DNA of 64,000 nt from Stercorarius parasiticus (Eukaryota > Chordata > Aves > Charadriiformes > Stercorariidae). The stretch covers positions 108,999-172,998 of the forward strand of contig VWZL01001959.1 of NCBI GenBank assembly GCA_013396915.1. The letters run 5' to 3'. Below the pieces are notes generated by a model. The model saw nothing but the letters and a program-made list of their open reading frames with translations. It made no database searches and had not been told where the DNA came from. Shown here piece after piece: positions 37,601 to 47,958 of this stretch. The translations under genes were made by a program, and so were the position numbers. How positions within the stretch are numbered: the stretch's first letter is position 1; every line of letters begins with the position of its first letter.

Positions 37601-40600
37601 TTTCTACCTATCAACAGTCTGCATTTTATTGTTCGCATTACTTTTAAGTTTTTCTCCTCTGTTGCCTCCGTTTTTCCCTTCAAGAATTTTGCCTCTAAAA
37701 GTACACTGAACAAACTAATCACAAATTACTGCTAAACACAAAGCCCCCTACTATAGCTTAAAGACATGCTTTCTAAAGTTTTGGTCTTGTGTTTCATTGG
37801 TGCATCAGGAGATACATCTGATTCAGGGGATCCTGTTAGCTTTGCATCATATTCCAGTTTTAATGTAAACTTCAACTACATTAATTTGATTGTCAAGGAT
37901 ATTATTAATTGGCAGGTTAATGGCAGGTAGAGACACTAACTGGATTTGCCTTAAGTATCAGAACAAAGGCACAACGGGCTTTATCGCAACAGATGCATTA
38001 TGTTCCTCTATGATGTGGGCTATAGAGTGGCATATCTATAGTGAGCAAGACTCCTTTAGAAGAATTAAACTTCCCTTCAGAATAATGTTAAAACACCACA
38101 TAGTATCCTGAGGGTCTTGACAAGAGCAGCACTGGAAAGACAGCTTCAGTAAGAAAGACAACAACCTCCAGAACCTAGGAAGCCACCTGACAAGTTTATT
38201 GTATCTCCACGGGAAAGTTATGGATACTATTTCTTCTAAAAGCCAGATACAGAGAGAAACAATATGTCTGAGAGTTATAGTCCAACTCACTCACGTTGCA
38301 CATTATGACAACACCTCTGTTAGGACTGCCAATTACTGAACAAATGGGTAATTTTGAATCTAGCATTCATAAAGCGCCAAGAATTTAATTTTGCACTCAA
38401 AGCACCTTTGTGCAAATACTGCAAAATTTCAAGCATGCGAGACAGGAAAGGTTTCGCCTGCACTTCTTAGTTGCAGGCTTTGAGGTATCACCATGCAAGT
38501 GCCCTTTGGAACAAGTCTGATTTGGAGACCTAAGACTTCCACAACATTTAATACGGTAAGAGAACTCTGAAAGTAATAGGAACTAGATACTCCTTGACGT
38601 GTGATGGCAGTAGAGAACATCACATTCTGCTCGCAGCTGGTGCAGTTTAGAAACATGCTTTTTGAAAGCCAGGAACGATATGTGTGTTTATAGCTCCCAA
38701 ACATCACAACAAAAACAGACAACAGATTAGAAAAGGAGCAAGTCAAAAAAACTGTAGGTTCACACTGCTAGTGAAGATACCTATTGGAGATAATTTTCTT
38801 TTACAAGGACTTGGAAGTTTTTAATTGTAGTCTGGATTGGAGGTCCTCCTTCTGACTCTTGCAAGACCTAAACTGTGTCTAAAATATACATTGTATATTG
38901 CTTGGTTTGTTATATTGAACATAATGTATATATGATACATACATTCATTTTACTAGGTAGTTTTTTGGTATGTGATCTATCACACATCTAACGCCTTTTC
39001 ATTGCATTAATGAAAAAAATGTAAATTGCCACCTCCAAAGGGATTGATTGATCAAGTGTTGTAAAAGGATTGTATAAAAAAAAATTCTACTAGGAACTTT
39101 ATTTGTTAGCCTCCAGGAATATGCAAGTCCCCATGATTATCTGTCTATCTATACACATACGCACACACCCCGCATATATGCTAGTTCTTAAGCTCCTGTG
39201 AACAGAGGCTGGAGGCAGAAATCTAGGTTTGAAAAGAGATGGCAGGAAAAAAATTAAACATTGCTTTAAAAGGTAGGAACATAAAAGCTATGTTGTATTT
39301 AACTGTAAAGAAAAATTATTTAGACGTGGAAATGCTGTCACATAAAGCTCACCCAGAGAATTTACACTTCTTCCCTTTTCATTTATACACAAATGCTGAC
39401 CCCCCTTAACTTTGGATGTAGGAAATCAGTTTATTATAACCCCCAGAATACCAATATCTTCTGGATATCAAACCCAATTACTATTCTTTAGCCCATTTTA
39501 TTGCAATGCTTAGACTGAGCAGTGGCAAATGTTTACATAAACTGTAGCTAAACATTGCAGCAGTTAACTTCGAAATGCATGCAATGGTCAATCTTCAGGT
39601 ATATGCAAAAAGTATTACACTGAATGGACTATCAAAGCATAAATAAATCAATGATATCCAGTTAAAATTTATCCATGAATTTTCATTTGTATCATACAAA
39701 ATTTAAAACTGCAGTACAATCTGTAAGAATTAGAACTGCAACATAATCTGTAAGAATTTTAGCCAGCAGGTGTTAAATTTGAGAACTGTTTGGTTTACTA
39801 TACCTGGCAGACAAGCCTGACAAAGCCCTTTTGAGGATTTCTGGAGTGCTGTCTGTTGGTGGAGGAACATCAGGAATGTCTGAATCGCTTCTAAGATCCA
39901 ACTCACCAAGTCTTTCTTCCAAATCCACTTCCTAAGAAAACAAACACAACACACAAGGTTATTAACTATAATGTCAGAAAACAGTATCAGATCATAAATG
40001 TTACTTTAGGAACTGACAGTATCTACATTGCCTTCTAAAAAGACAACAATGGTGTGCTAGTGAAACTGTAGATGTTGTAGGGACAAACGCATCCCAATAA
40101 ATATTTGTAAGACCAGTACTCAGATGCTGTGACAGTACCTGCTGTGTTCAAGAAACTTCACATTCTAGGCACTTTTCAACCCATGTACGTAAGTATGAGG
40201 ATATATATTTCCAGAAATACTACAGCTAACAGAGAACACATGAGTTCCACAGAAATGCCCAACCCTCTAACACATTCCCTCACCTACATCTCAAACTAAC
40301 CTTTTATGGAATAAGGAGAAGGGTCTTCTGGTGGTTTAATGTCATGTTAAAAAAAAAAAAAAGGAAATGGAATGCATGAAAAAACAGTCCCTTTGTACAA
40401 TGAAAAGAGGTTGGTGGCATAATCTCATACATACAGATGCTAGGACTTTAACCCTCCAGCTTAAAAAGAACGATACAAAAACAAACTGTGAAGTGACCAA
40501 GCGTCTTATGGACACAGTATTACTCAGAATAGTTTCTTGTATGACTCCAACTCTGCAGTTGTTTCTTCAGTATTCACTAACGACAACTCAGGAAGACATC

Positions 40601-43600
40601 ATCTAGACAGACTGTGTGTCTAATCCAAACGCAAAATAGGCAGTACATAAATTTGGTGACAATGTACAAATTGCCACCAATGGTCAGAGTAGACTGCCAA
40701 GACTATTCCTCCCCTCAGTTAAAAGCCAACACTAAGGGTGTTGATGATTTACTTCACTCCTTCTAATGATACAGACACCACAACTCTGGGGAGTCAGAAG
40801 GCTGCAGTCAGCCCCGGCACAGCAGTAAGGCAGAGAGCTGTCTCTAGCTCAGTGTCTGGCTCTCTCGAGACCCGAGCTTCCTCCTGACCTCCCTGACTCA
40901 CCTCATCTCCTTACAATCCCAAACAGCTTCCAGCCTTCCCTGCCGCCTCAGGTTCATCAGTCCTTAACAGCTCTGGGGACTGTGAAGTAACTGTGCTTGA
41001 AAACTTTTTTCACCACCACTATACTGCTATTTGTCTCTTTCCAACTTCCTCATCGCGGATCTCGGTTCTTTCGCCTTAATCTACTTCCATGAACATGACT
41101 ACTTTTCTATCCTGCTTTTCCTTAATAATATTTTCTTCTTCCCTGGTTCCAAGTATTTTTGGCATTTTGGAAGACAGCAGATGTATATCCACCCTCTCGC
41201 CCCCTCCATAAGGCACCACAGAACTAAGGTGGCCTACAATCCTGGCCATGGCAGGGTTACTCTGTTTATAGGCTTTTTCCTCTCAATCCGTTGGCCTTTT
41301 CCAGGAAGTTACACTTCAGTGTAACCATTGCCTCAGTGACTGACCTCTGTAAACAAGACGGGTGGAAAAGATAAGGCTTTTCAAACCCGGCCGCCCAAAG
41401 CCAAGGAGGAAGCCTACAGCCGGAGTGGGGAGGGCCAGGGGCCCGGCCCCGCGCCCCGGGAGCTGACCAGGGTGCTGCAGGCGGGCTCTCCCCGCAGCCC
41501 TGGGCGGCCCAAGGCTCTCGCCTCGCAGCCTCCCCAGGCCCAGTCACTGTCCACCATGCTCTCTCCAGGGACAGTAGTTCGAGGGAAAACACCATCCTTT
41601 TCATTTTTAAATTGTTTTTATCTTTTTAGAACCCGAGACTGTGAGCTGGCACTATAGCCATGCACAAGGGAAATAGGTAATGACAGGAAGAGTAATTCTC
41701 TTTATTAACGTTAGGCCTGTTTTTTTCTCGTTCACTTTATTGTAACACACACATGCCCAAGATGGAATTCTTGAATGGATTTTACATCATTTACTTCTTT
41801 GAAAAACATGATCAATGCTTTCCTATTCTTTGAAAAGCCACAACTGAATAATTATTAGACAGACATTGTCTATACCTAATAAGTAAAGAGAGAAAATACT
41901 CTAACTGTGGTCCAGACTTCAGAAAGTACGTAGAACACCTGAAAAGCACATAAATAAATTTTAAAAATTGCTGTACTTGCAACTTTGTTATTCAGAGATG
42001 TTCCTCACAGTGTTGTACCGTAGCTTAGGAAATCAACTATACACGTGACTGAGGGGGGAGGGAACATAGGTCTCTCCCAAAGCCGTGTTCCAACTACTGT
42101 GACCTGCACTGGAGTGCAGCAAGCTATCTGTACAGTTCTAGAAGACACTACTCACTGTGCAGATAATGTGCAGTAATCCTGGGCCTAAGACCACGATTTA
42201 GCGTCTTTAATATTAATCCCTGCTTGCATGCGGCAGAGATGTTCTCTCTTTTAAGCACTCAGAACTAAGAATACCCCCAAACTTTTTTGTTCTGTTTTTG
42301 TGCTTTTGGTATTGCAGAAAATGTTTCCATACTAAACTGGTGCTTAAACATTAAAAAAAAAATAAAAATTCATACTTACTTTTATCTCTCTGTTATTTGA
42401 CACACAACTGTCACTTATGCACCTCATTAGAAGCAATGTTTTAGATTTGCTATTTCCAACATCTGAATTCACAGGTGCATGGCATTTTTCAGAGTATCTG
42501 AACACCTTGAAGAAGGAGTCTGTGTTTATCTGATGTATTTTTCAGTAGCTTGTGCTTCATATTGATGGTACTGGGAGCTTGATTGGTGCAACCTGCAGGT
42601 TGCATAGAACTTGGGGCATTTGGTCTTTTTTTAGCTTTATATTGCTACAATACCCAGTGGGAGGCAAACCCACAACTATCTTCAACTTCCCTTTGTAACA
42701 GACCTCAAAAATGACCTTGAATACTTTATTTTCCAGTTAATTGGTATAATGGCCACAGCCATTTCCTGAATAAGGCATTTAATTTGCTAAGTCAGAAGCC
42801 AAAGAGGAAACTGTTCACTAAAAGCTAGTTAATTGTCTTCTGCATCATGAAGTGCTTAGAGAACCCCATCACTGAGGGACAAGTCTTTCTTGCTAATTGT
42901 TTTCTTAATTATTTTACATGATTGATTGTAAACATTCCAGTTTATAGCCACAAATAACAACAATCACTATAGAAGGAAACACTAAGTTAACCACTATCAA
43001 AGCCCTCAAAAAAAAAATAATAAAAATCAAGAGTCTTGCTACTTCAGCTCGACCTTGTAGAAGCAGTTTTGGAGTTCAGTATAAAACCAAGCAGCCCCTC
43101 CTTCTCCTGCTCTTCAGGTTTGGGATCTGGCCAAGCTGAGCACACAGTAACAGCAAGGACCTGTGAGGGGTATTACTTGAAAAGCCACGGGTTCCATACA
43201 GTAGGCAGGTGTTTACAAGGTTTTCAAAGGTTAATTGAAAACAGCAGAAGTTGTACTGTCCTGAGTGAATAACACACCTTTCAACCCCAATTCCAAATCA
43301 AATGTTTGATCTGTGGTGTTTTCATTTTTTATAGAGTTTTCAAACTGCAGGTAACAGACCCTTTTACATACAGAACGTGTGCCACTCCCATCTCCTTGAT
43401 ACACATCCTAAGTGACTGTAACGGATAGATGTTGCAATGAGGTCCTTGCTTGCTTCTTTTCATTTGAAGGCACATGTTCCCTCAAGAGAACCTATCTGAT
43501 CAGCTCATAGAATACAAATACAACAAGGCTGAGATGATGCAGGCCTAACAAGTACAGGAAAGAACACAAACATGACAGTTACTCACACACTACAAAGAGC

Positions 43601-46600
43601 TCAGCGCATAATAAAAATGCCTATCTGACACACTAAAGTGCTCATTGGTTTTCATCATTTCCAAAGTATCCCAAGACAAAGGTTTATTTAGTTGTAGGGT
43701 TTTATTTTAATTTTGATGTTTTTAAAGACAAAACTTTCATCCGTGAGCTAAATCTTCTGTACAAGACCTCAAATACTTGGCCATATAAAGGAGGAACTCA
43801 AACAGTCAAGAGCCTGAGCCTCCCTAACAGGAGTTCAAAACATGTGACATCTTGGCACATGTTAAGCTTCCATGTGGATTTCTGCTTGCTGGATACTTTG
43901 CAACAGCTACCGGAATACAGCCGTGTGTCATGCAGAAAAAAATAGACATGCCAACCTTTCATCATCTAAAAGAACATACGCATCTGAATTGCTGGTTTGT
44001 ACCACACGCCCTCCACTACAATTAACACGTGCCAAGTGAACCACGCACAAGAATTATTTGAGTTACAAAGGCATGTGCAATGTTTTTGCGGGTATTGCAT
44101 TTTTTCCAGGACTCAATAAGGAACTCCCAAGTAGACAGCAAATATGTTTTTCTTGGAGAATGCAGCATCTACGTGAAGAGCAACTGAGAAAATGAAGACA
44201 TTTTCCAACAGCTTACGTGAAAAAAGTCAGCAAGCAGAAGAATTTCATTGTTGTCATTTCACCTGTATAAGTGTTACTTAAAGTAAGTTTTCTTCTCCAG
44301 CTTTGACCTTTCTGCAGCCTCTGTCACATGTTTCACAATGAAGTCAGTAGTTCACTTAGAGCACGTTGTAGCATATCTAATTAGATGTACCTTGATAAAG
44401 GTATCAAGGTCTCTGAAGTCAAGATATCAAAGTGTCAGAAGATCCTGAATAATGAAGCCTTTTTTTCCGATCTGTTAAAGCCTGACATCTGCAGAAACAC
44501 AAGTGAGAGAATTGCACTCACTGAATCAAAGACTGAAACCTACAGATCCTTTACTATCTGCTTCAGTACTATTTCACCACCACTTCAAAGAAAACAGAGG
44601 TTTGGAAATAGTCAGGCCTTATTATTATTGCCACACTCGTAGCAGACAGACTTCTCTGTGAAAATTAAACAGATCCATTTTCTGGATATTCTAAAAGAAG
44701 TAAGACAAATGAAGTAATTAAGTGATGCACGACAGACTCTATTGTTCTACCATAACCCATACTGCCAACAAAAATTTAATTTATCTCCAAGTGGGTTTGG
44801 GAAGTTTTGGGTATCAAAGACCCAAGTCCCAAATCCAGCTTCACAGGTCTGAGAAACTTGTCTAGCAATTAGTTCCCTGGAAGGGCTGTCTCAGGGAACA
44901 GAAACAGATTTTTCAATACCGTAGGAGAAATGGTGGTCAGTGATTCTGGGCTTGTTTTAGTTACAAATAATTAACAATGACCCTAGGCAAACAGGCACTT
45001 GTTCCCATGGCCAGCAATGCGACTCGATTCCACTACCCCCTCCTTGCCCTACCCCGACAACTGTGCACAGCACAAAGAGGAATAACTGTGTAATTACTTC
45101 CAGGGTATACTAATTTTTTTGAAGCATTTGAAAGTAGTGTCACTTGCCTTTTAGTAAAGAATGCAAACAACTGGAACTTTAAGAGGAGCATGAACACATG
45201 CAGATCAATCTGTAAAACTTTAACTGACTTACACATATTAAGTATTTGAATGCCAAATCGTTCCTCTTGCTCCCAAGCACCACAGAGTATTTGTGAAGGC
45301 ACTTTGACAAGACATTCCTAGGAAAAGAGTGTCCAGGGCAAGCAGCAGCAAATAAGAAAGGGACAAGTGAAAAATCACTCCTGCCACAGGACAATGCAAA
45401 GGAACAACAAACTCATGAAATTACAAAGCCCTGCAGGGCAAAACCTGTTCACAGGAATTTTGCAAAAAGTCATCAGTTCAACAAGCTAGTGAGCAACCGA
45501 AGGCGCGGAGACTTGCAGAGCTTGGGAACTTCAGGAAGAAGCTTCAAAAAGAGCATACCGTATTCCTTCATACAAACCCAAGGAAGTTAACTTTTATTTG
45601 AAATGATACGGATGTAGAAATGGCTACCAGTTGTTTACAGTTAGTGGTAAAAAAACTTGCCAATGAGAAAAAAAAAACAGCTTTACTTAAATTCAGTAAG
45701 AAAGTAGCATCTATGGACATAGTAAGTGTCATAGTCACATTACATACCGAAAACAGGACTGAAAGTACAAAAGATAAAACCCTCCAGACATATTTAGTGT
45801 CGTGGAGTTCTTCAGCAAACACAGAGCGCTTCTCTACTTTGGCAAACAAGGCGCTTTAAAGCATGTCACCTTTATGTATCTGGAAGTCTGAATTAATTCG
45901 GTCAACAAAAGCAGAAGCAGCACAAAGCAGTTACCATATGAAAGGAGACAATCACGTTTTCTATGTCATTACAAGTGAGGAAGAGGGTGATGTTTCCAAG
46001 CTCCATACAGGGAAGCAGTGGAAACCCACTGCATCATGGCCATCCTGAGTAGTTCTGAACAAAAGAACAAGTTTTGGGTCCAAATACGCAATTACCATGC
46101 CAAATAGGCCATCTCAAAATAGGCAAAGGACAATATGCTATCCACTCATCGTAAAGGTCAGGCGAGAGGTAGAGCAGGAAGATAACCATCTAAGGTGGTG
46201 TATAATGTGGCTTCTGTGAATCCAGATGACCAGATGCTTCCCAGCAAGTCACCTATACCTGTGTACTCACATTCAAAACTGACACGCTGATAGAAAACTC
46301 AGTACAAAATGCTAGGTTATCTTTACAGTTACCAACAGCACTAAAGACAGCTCAATACGTAAAAGCAATCCTTGATGTCACTCATGAGCCATGACAAGGG
46401 TCACCGGTGCTGTGCGCATCACAGATAGGTTGAACAACTCTAACAGGAACAAGGAGGGTCCCCCACATAATCCATCAAAAAGCCTTCTGTGCAGTGGAAA
46501 AGGCTCTATCAAGCAACCATCACAAATGTATGTATATTGAAATTCATCTCCTCTAAGCAACATCCTAGCTGCATACACAGCAGCAGAGTCCTTTTGATTC

Positions 46601-47924
46601 AACATCATCTGAAGATGGATGAAACACTAGACTGCTAAGCAGCTAAAGTAAAAGTGCAGTAGGCCTATAGGCAAGAACAGCATTTTCCTCTCTGGAAATC
46701 ATGTTGATAAACCAAGAATAACATTAGGCAAGTTTTAGGTGTACCCTTCTGAGGTCTGGAGAGTAGGCTTTGAACTGGAACAATACTTCGAAGGCTGTGC
46801 ACCTCAGAAGTGAACTTAGCCTACAAAATAAAGTAAACCTGAAGAGCTCCACAGCTTTTTGAGCACACCGCTACAAGAAATCATGTTTAAAAGTTAATTC
46901 TCATCTGCAGAGAAATACTCTCTACCCAGCTATAGTCTAAACATTACCGTATTTGATCACAGAGCTCAATGCAGCACAGTACTGCAAATTTTCAAGTTCA
47001 CTGGCTCTGAGTTCACACAACCAAAGCGCAGAATAAAAACTGACTATTGAATTTGACTTTCCAATTCCTCGCCACAACGCGTAAGGCAGACTGCACACTC
47101 TGCAGCTTCAACATCCGTGCAGGTTTAAATAGTCACCGATTCGGGAGCCCTCCATCATGCACTGCAAACTCCATTTAGCAACCAGAAAGCTTAATTGTAG
47201 TTACCAAAATGAGAGCACCTCTTTCATTTTATTCAGACGATTAGCAACTGTGATGTGCTTAGCTTTTGTAGAGATAAGCCTTAACCCCCGGCAAACAAAA
47301 GAACAGCACCGTGGCTGTTTTGCCACTATAATGAACGCGATGCATAGGCTCAGTATTTCGAAAACCTCTTGCCCTAGCAGAAATGTCATACTGTAAGTCC
47401 TTTCCGGGCCAGAGGTGAATGCCTATCACTTGAAAGGCCATAAAACAGAAACAGTTGCCGGGAAAGTGCTGACACAGCCTTTACCCGGAGCCGGCCACCA
47501 TTCCCTGTTTGCCTCCCAGCTCGCACTGGCCCAGCCACGCTGCGGCGTGCCCTTTGCCTGCCCCAGCTCCTTGGGCGACGGGTGAACCACCACAGCCGGG
47601 TCGACGGCGGCGAGCTCTTCCTGCGGGCCCGGAGAAAACCCTTACGCTCCCGTTTCGGCCTCGCCGCGGGGGAGGGGGATGGCAGTAGGGCAGGACACGC
47701 GTGGGCCACCGAGGCGGCTTGGCAGGTCGCCCTTCCCCTGCTCCCGCCGGGCAGAACAAGCGGCGGTGTCGCGGCACGGGGAGGGCTCTGCTCCGAGGCC
47801 GGGGCCTGGCCATCGCCGCGTGGGGGAGGCAGCGCTGCTTCCCGGCCCCCCCGCGCACCTGCCCCAACGGCCGCCAACGGACCCCCGGCCGCACGCCCTC
47901 ACCTTGTCGCTACCCGCCGCCGCC
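16486..47924 (-). CDS. CDS1: CDS1, phosphatidate cytidylyltransferase 1 (CDP-diacylglycerol synthase 1); 13-exon gene, exon 1 incomplete
   Basis: The enzyme makes CDP-diacylglycerol from phosphatidic acid and CTP at the ER membrane, feeding phosphatidylinositol, phosphatidylglycerol and cardiolipin synthesis. Joined exons: 47924-47903 (partial), 39931-39804, 36844-36748, 31917-31820, 29773-29634, 28090-28032, 25812-25730, 24259-24172, 23115-23047, 22259-22107, 20724-20605, 17893-17790, 16615-16486. Exons 2-13 total 1269 nt, 422 codons plus TAG, all with GT/AG borders and agreeing phases. Counting from exon 2, there is an acidic cytosolic N-part (1-42), about eight hydrophobic stretches between 51 and 379, and the family signature S-x-F-K-R-x4-K-D ... 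H-G-G-x2-D-R-F-D at 336-362. The tail (PNPSKLL, QPEQQL, EKGILQP) matches CDS1 rather than the paralogue CDS2, whose tail differs (RPDQQL, DKGML). Identification rests on recalled family sequence, not a search. The start codon is not visible because of an assembly gap. Confidence 0.97.
17790..17893 (-). CDS. CDS1: CDS1 exon 12 (catalytic signature)
   Basis: 104 nt. Acceptor CTCAAAAG, donor GTATGG. It opens [17 protein letters not shown], completing the CDS signature; the His-Gly-Gly and Asp-Arg-x-Asp residues are the expected metal and nucleotide site. Then comes a last hydrophobic segment ([15 protein letters not shown]). The final Arg codon is split AG/G. Confidence 0.97.
18811..19533 (-). 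mobile_element. CR1 LINE fragment in CDS1 intron 11 (same strand as the gene)
   Basis: It starts at the CR1 3' tail (ATCATAGAATGGTTTAGGTTGG on the plus side) and runs to about 19533, where similarity to the copy at 1-473 stops inside ORF2. Fragments of the CR1 C-terminal protein are readable ([15 protein letters not shown], then [12 protein letters not shown]), but frameshifts and stops break it. It lies in the sense direction of the CDS1 transcript. Confidence 0.93.
20605..20724 (-). CDS. CDS1: CDS1 exon 11 (start of the CDS signature)
   Basis: 120 nt, phase 0 at both ends. Acceptor TTCTTGTAG, donor GTGAGT. It begins [12 protein letters not shown] and continues with a membrane segment rich in small residues ([11 protein letters not shown]), ending [10 protein letters not shown]. 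The last ten residues are the first part of the PROSITE-type CDS signature (S-x-[LIVMF]-K-R-x4-K). Confidence 0.96.
22107..22259 (-). CDS. CDS1: CDS1 exon 10
   Basis: 153 nt, phase 0 at both ends. Acceptor TTGCTTTTCAG, donor GTAAGG. It encodes the end of a hydrophobic segment, then a hydrophilic loop: [23 protein letters not shown]. It ends A-V-L-G-W. Human has A-V-L-R-Q here; the segment is variable between species but the length is kept. Confidence 0.95.
23047..23115 (-). CDS. CDS1: CDS1 exon 9
   Basis: 69 nt, phase 0 at both ends. Acceptor GTGCCTAG, donor GTAAGT. It encodes [17 protein letters not shown]. The [12 protein letters not shown] motif is among the most conserved in CDP-DAG synthases from bacteria to man. 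Confidence 0.97.
24172..24259 (-). CDS. CDS1: CDS1 exon 8
   Basis: 88 nt. Acceptor TCTCTAG, donor GTATGT. It completes W and encodes [16 protein letters not shown], then [11 protein letters not shown]. The C-N-D-x-x-A-Y and G-R-T-P-L segments are conserved family elements that, with the signature further on, belong to the catalytic half of the enzyme. Confidence 0.96.
25730..25812 (-). CDS. CDS1: CDS1 exon 7
   Basis: 83 nt. Acceptor TGTTAACAG, donor GTAAGG. It encodes [16 protein letters not shown] and then N-L-F-E-G-M-I, with a Trp codon split TG/G. This T-Q-S-H / N-L-F-E-G-M-I-W stretch is highly conserved in eukaryotic CDS proteins. Confidence 0.95.
26884..26901. repeat. Poly(A) homopolymer run
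   Basis: About 18 consecutive A on the plus strand in CDS1 intron 6. No retrocopy or SINE body is recognised upstream of it. Confidence 0.85.
27285..27386. repeat. G/T-rich low-complexity tract in CDS1 intron 6
   Basis: Similar in texture to the intron 3 tract: GGGAGGG, GGGG, GGG, GGGTGGGG and GGGGG runs separated by T-rich spacers, ending in T11-T12. The spaced G-runs are quadruplex-capable on the plus strand. Confidence 0.85.
28032..28090 (-). CDS. CDS1: CDS1 exon 6 (short)
   Basis: 59 nt. Acceptor TTTTACAG, donor GTGTGT. It completes the split Gly and encodes [19 protein letters not shown], a membrane segment with a basic end. Phase 0 into exon 7. It is the shortest complete exon and is shorter than most ORF-length cut-offs. 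Confidence 0.94.
29634..29773 (-). CDS. CDS1: CDS1 exon 5
   Basis: 140 nt. Acceptor GTTGTAG, donor GTAAGT. It encodes a hydrophobic segment ([12 protein letters not shown]), the loop [13 protein letters not shown], then [13 protein letters not shown] and the first base of a Gly codon completed by exon 6. The full length is colinear with human CDS1. Confidence 0.95.
31563..31606. repeat. Alternating AT/TG-rich microsatellite in CDS1 intron 4
   Basis: Imperfect alternating purine-pyrimidine sequence: ATATATGCATGCATATATATATACACG and then ACATATATACATAT. It contains the self-complementary ATATATGCATGCATATAT. Confidence 0.8.
31820..31917 (-). CDS. CDS1: CDS1 exon 4
   Basis: 98 nt. Acceptor CTTATTTTAG, donor GTGAGT. 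It encodes [17 protein letters not shown] and then [12 protein letters not shown], with the following Trp codon split (TG/G) with exon 5. Human CDS1 differs only at a few residues here (G for S, F for Y, T for S). Confidence 0.95.
33733..34159 (+). repeat. Direct tandem duplication of 213 bp separated by one N (probable assembly artefact)
   Basis: Bases 33733-33945 and 33947-34159 are the same 213-bp CR1 segment. They start AATTAGAAGGGCC and end AATAGTAAGACCA, with one difference noticed (GAGGTATCC against GAGGTACCC). The only base between them is an N at 33946. Such a layout is typical of two contig ends that overlap but were joined without merging. Confidence 0.9.
34916..35774. other. Assembly gap (859 N) inside the intron 3 CR1
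   Basis: A run of N. The base before it corresponds to position 8627 and the base after it to about 7858 of the minus-strand CR1 copy at 7803-8975, so the missing DNA is expected to be about 768 bp of CR1 ORF2 C-terminal and 3' UTR sequence. The declared gap is about 90 bases longer. Confidence 0.95.
36305..36418. repeat. G/T-rich low-complexity tract in CDS1 intron 3
   Basis: Runs of T up to 14 mixed with G-runs of three to six (GGGGGG, GGGGG, GGGGG, GGG). The minus strand is correspondingly A/C-rich, a common avian low-complexity type. The spaced G-runs give quadruplex potential on the plus (template) strand. Confidence 0.85.
36748..36844 (-). CDS. CDS1: CDS1 exon 3 (first membrane segment)
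   Basis: 97 nt. Acceptor AAATAG, donor GTAAGT. It completes the split Arg, then reads W-K-N-W-W-I-R-G followed by a strongly hydrophobic run to L-M-L-L, the first predicted transmembrane helix. The W-K-N-W-W motif at the membrane entry is conserved in vertebrate CDS1/CDS2. It ends in phase 0. Confidence 0.95.
37256..37256. other. Single ambiguous base (N) in CDS1 intron 2
   Basis: One N in otherwise ordinary intronic sequence, between exons 2 and 3. Unlike the N at 33946, no duplicated flank is visible on either side. Confidence 0.95.
39804..39931 (-). CDS. CDS1: CDS1 exon 2
   Basis: 128 nt. Acceptor TTTTCTTAG, donor GTATAG. It encodes an acidic, proline-containing cytosolic stretch beginning E-V-D-L-E-E-R and including S-D-S-D-I-P-D and [12 protein letters not shown]. 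It starts in phase 0 and ends two bases into an Arg codon completed by exon 3. It aligns without indels to the human region beginning E-T-D-I-D-D-R; the D-S-D-I-P and T-P-E-I-L-K elements are typical of animal CDS enzymes. Confidence 0.95.
39932..47902 (-). other. CDS1: CDS1 intron 1 (about 8 kb)
   Basis: The longest intron. It is mostly AT-rich without recognised transposons. It holds a small GC-rich pocket at 41385-41560, a pair of adjacent palindromes at 44376-44410, and A-runs near 40348, 42353 and 43010. First introns often carry regulatory elements, but nothing here can be assigned from sequence alone. Confidence 0.7.
44376..44410. repeat. Adjacent palindrome and short hairpin in CDS1 intron 1
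   Basis: TCTAATTAGA (44376-44385) is a perfect 10-bp palindrome. Directly after it, ACCTTGATA (44389-44397) and TATCAAGGT (44402-44410) form a perfect 9-bp inverted repeat around a 4-base loop. The function is unknown. Confidence 0.7.
47903..47924 (-). CDS. CDS1: CDS1 exon 1, 3' end only (broken by assembly gap)
   Basis: On the minus strand the bases next to the gap read, in the frame required by exon 2, A-A-A-G-S-D-K followed at once by a GTGAGG donor. The final S-D-K matches the end of human exon 1 (T-S-D-K before E-T-D-I). The rest of exon 1, including the ATG, lies in or beyond the N run 47925-47958. No ATG in this frame is seen close on the far side of the gap, where the sequence is GC-rich promoter. 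Human exon 1 encodes 39 residues, so roughly 32 are unseen if the length is conserved. Confidence 0.85.
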
Positions 47925-47958
47925 NNNNNNNNNNNNNNNNNNNNNNNNNNNNNNNNNN
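47925..47958. other. Assembly gap (34 N) inside CDS1 exon 1
   Basis: A run of N flanked by GGCGGCGG-type sequence on the transcript strand. The position, next to A-A-A-G-S-D-K and the exon 1 donor, means it removes most of exon 1 coding sequence and probably the start codon. GC-rich sequence of this kind is commonly lost from avian short-read assemblies, so the true missing length may differ from 34. Confidence 0.98.

Larger units (their letters stand above)
16616..39803 (-). other. CDS1: CDS1 introns 2-12: content between the exons
   Basis: Introns lie at 36845-39803, 31918-36747, 29774-31819, 28091-29633, 25813-28031, 24260-25729, 23116-24171, 22260-23046, 20725-22106, 17894-20604 and 16616-17789. 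Apart from the two CR1 copies (introns 3 and 11), the gaps and the low-complexity tracts listed separately, they are AT-rich sequence with no RNA gene or nested gene that I recognise. Confidence 0.7.

Noticed and set aside
16486..47924. Assignment of the gene to the paralogue CDS2
   Set aside because: The C-terminal tail (Q-P-E-Q-Q-L, E-K-G-I-L-Q-P) and the N-terminal exon junction fit CDS1; CDS2 has a different tail.
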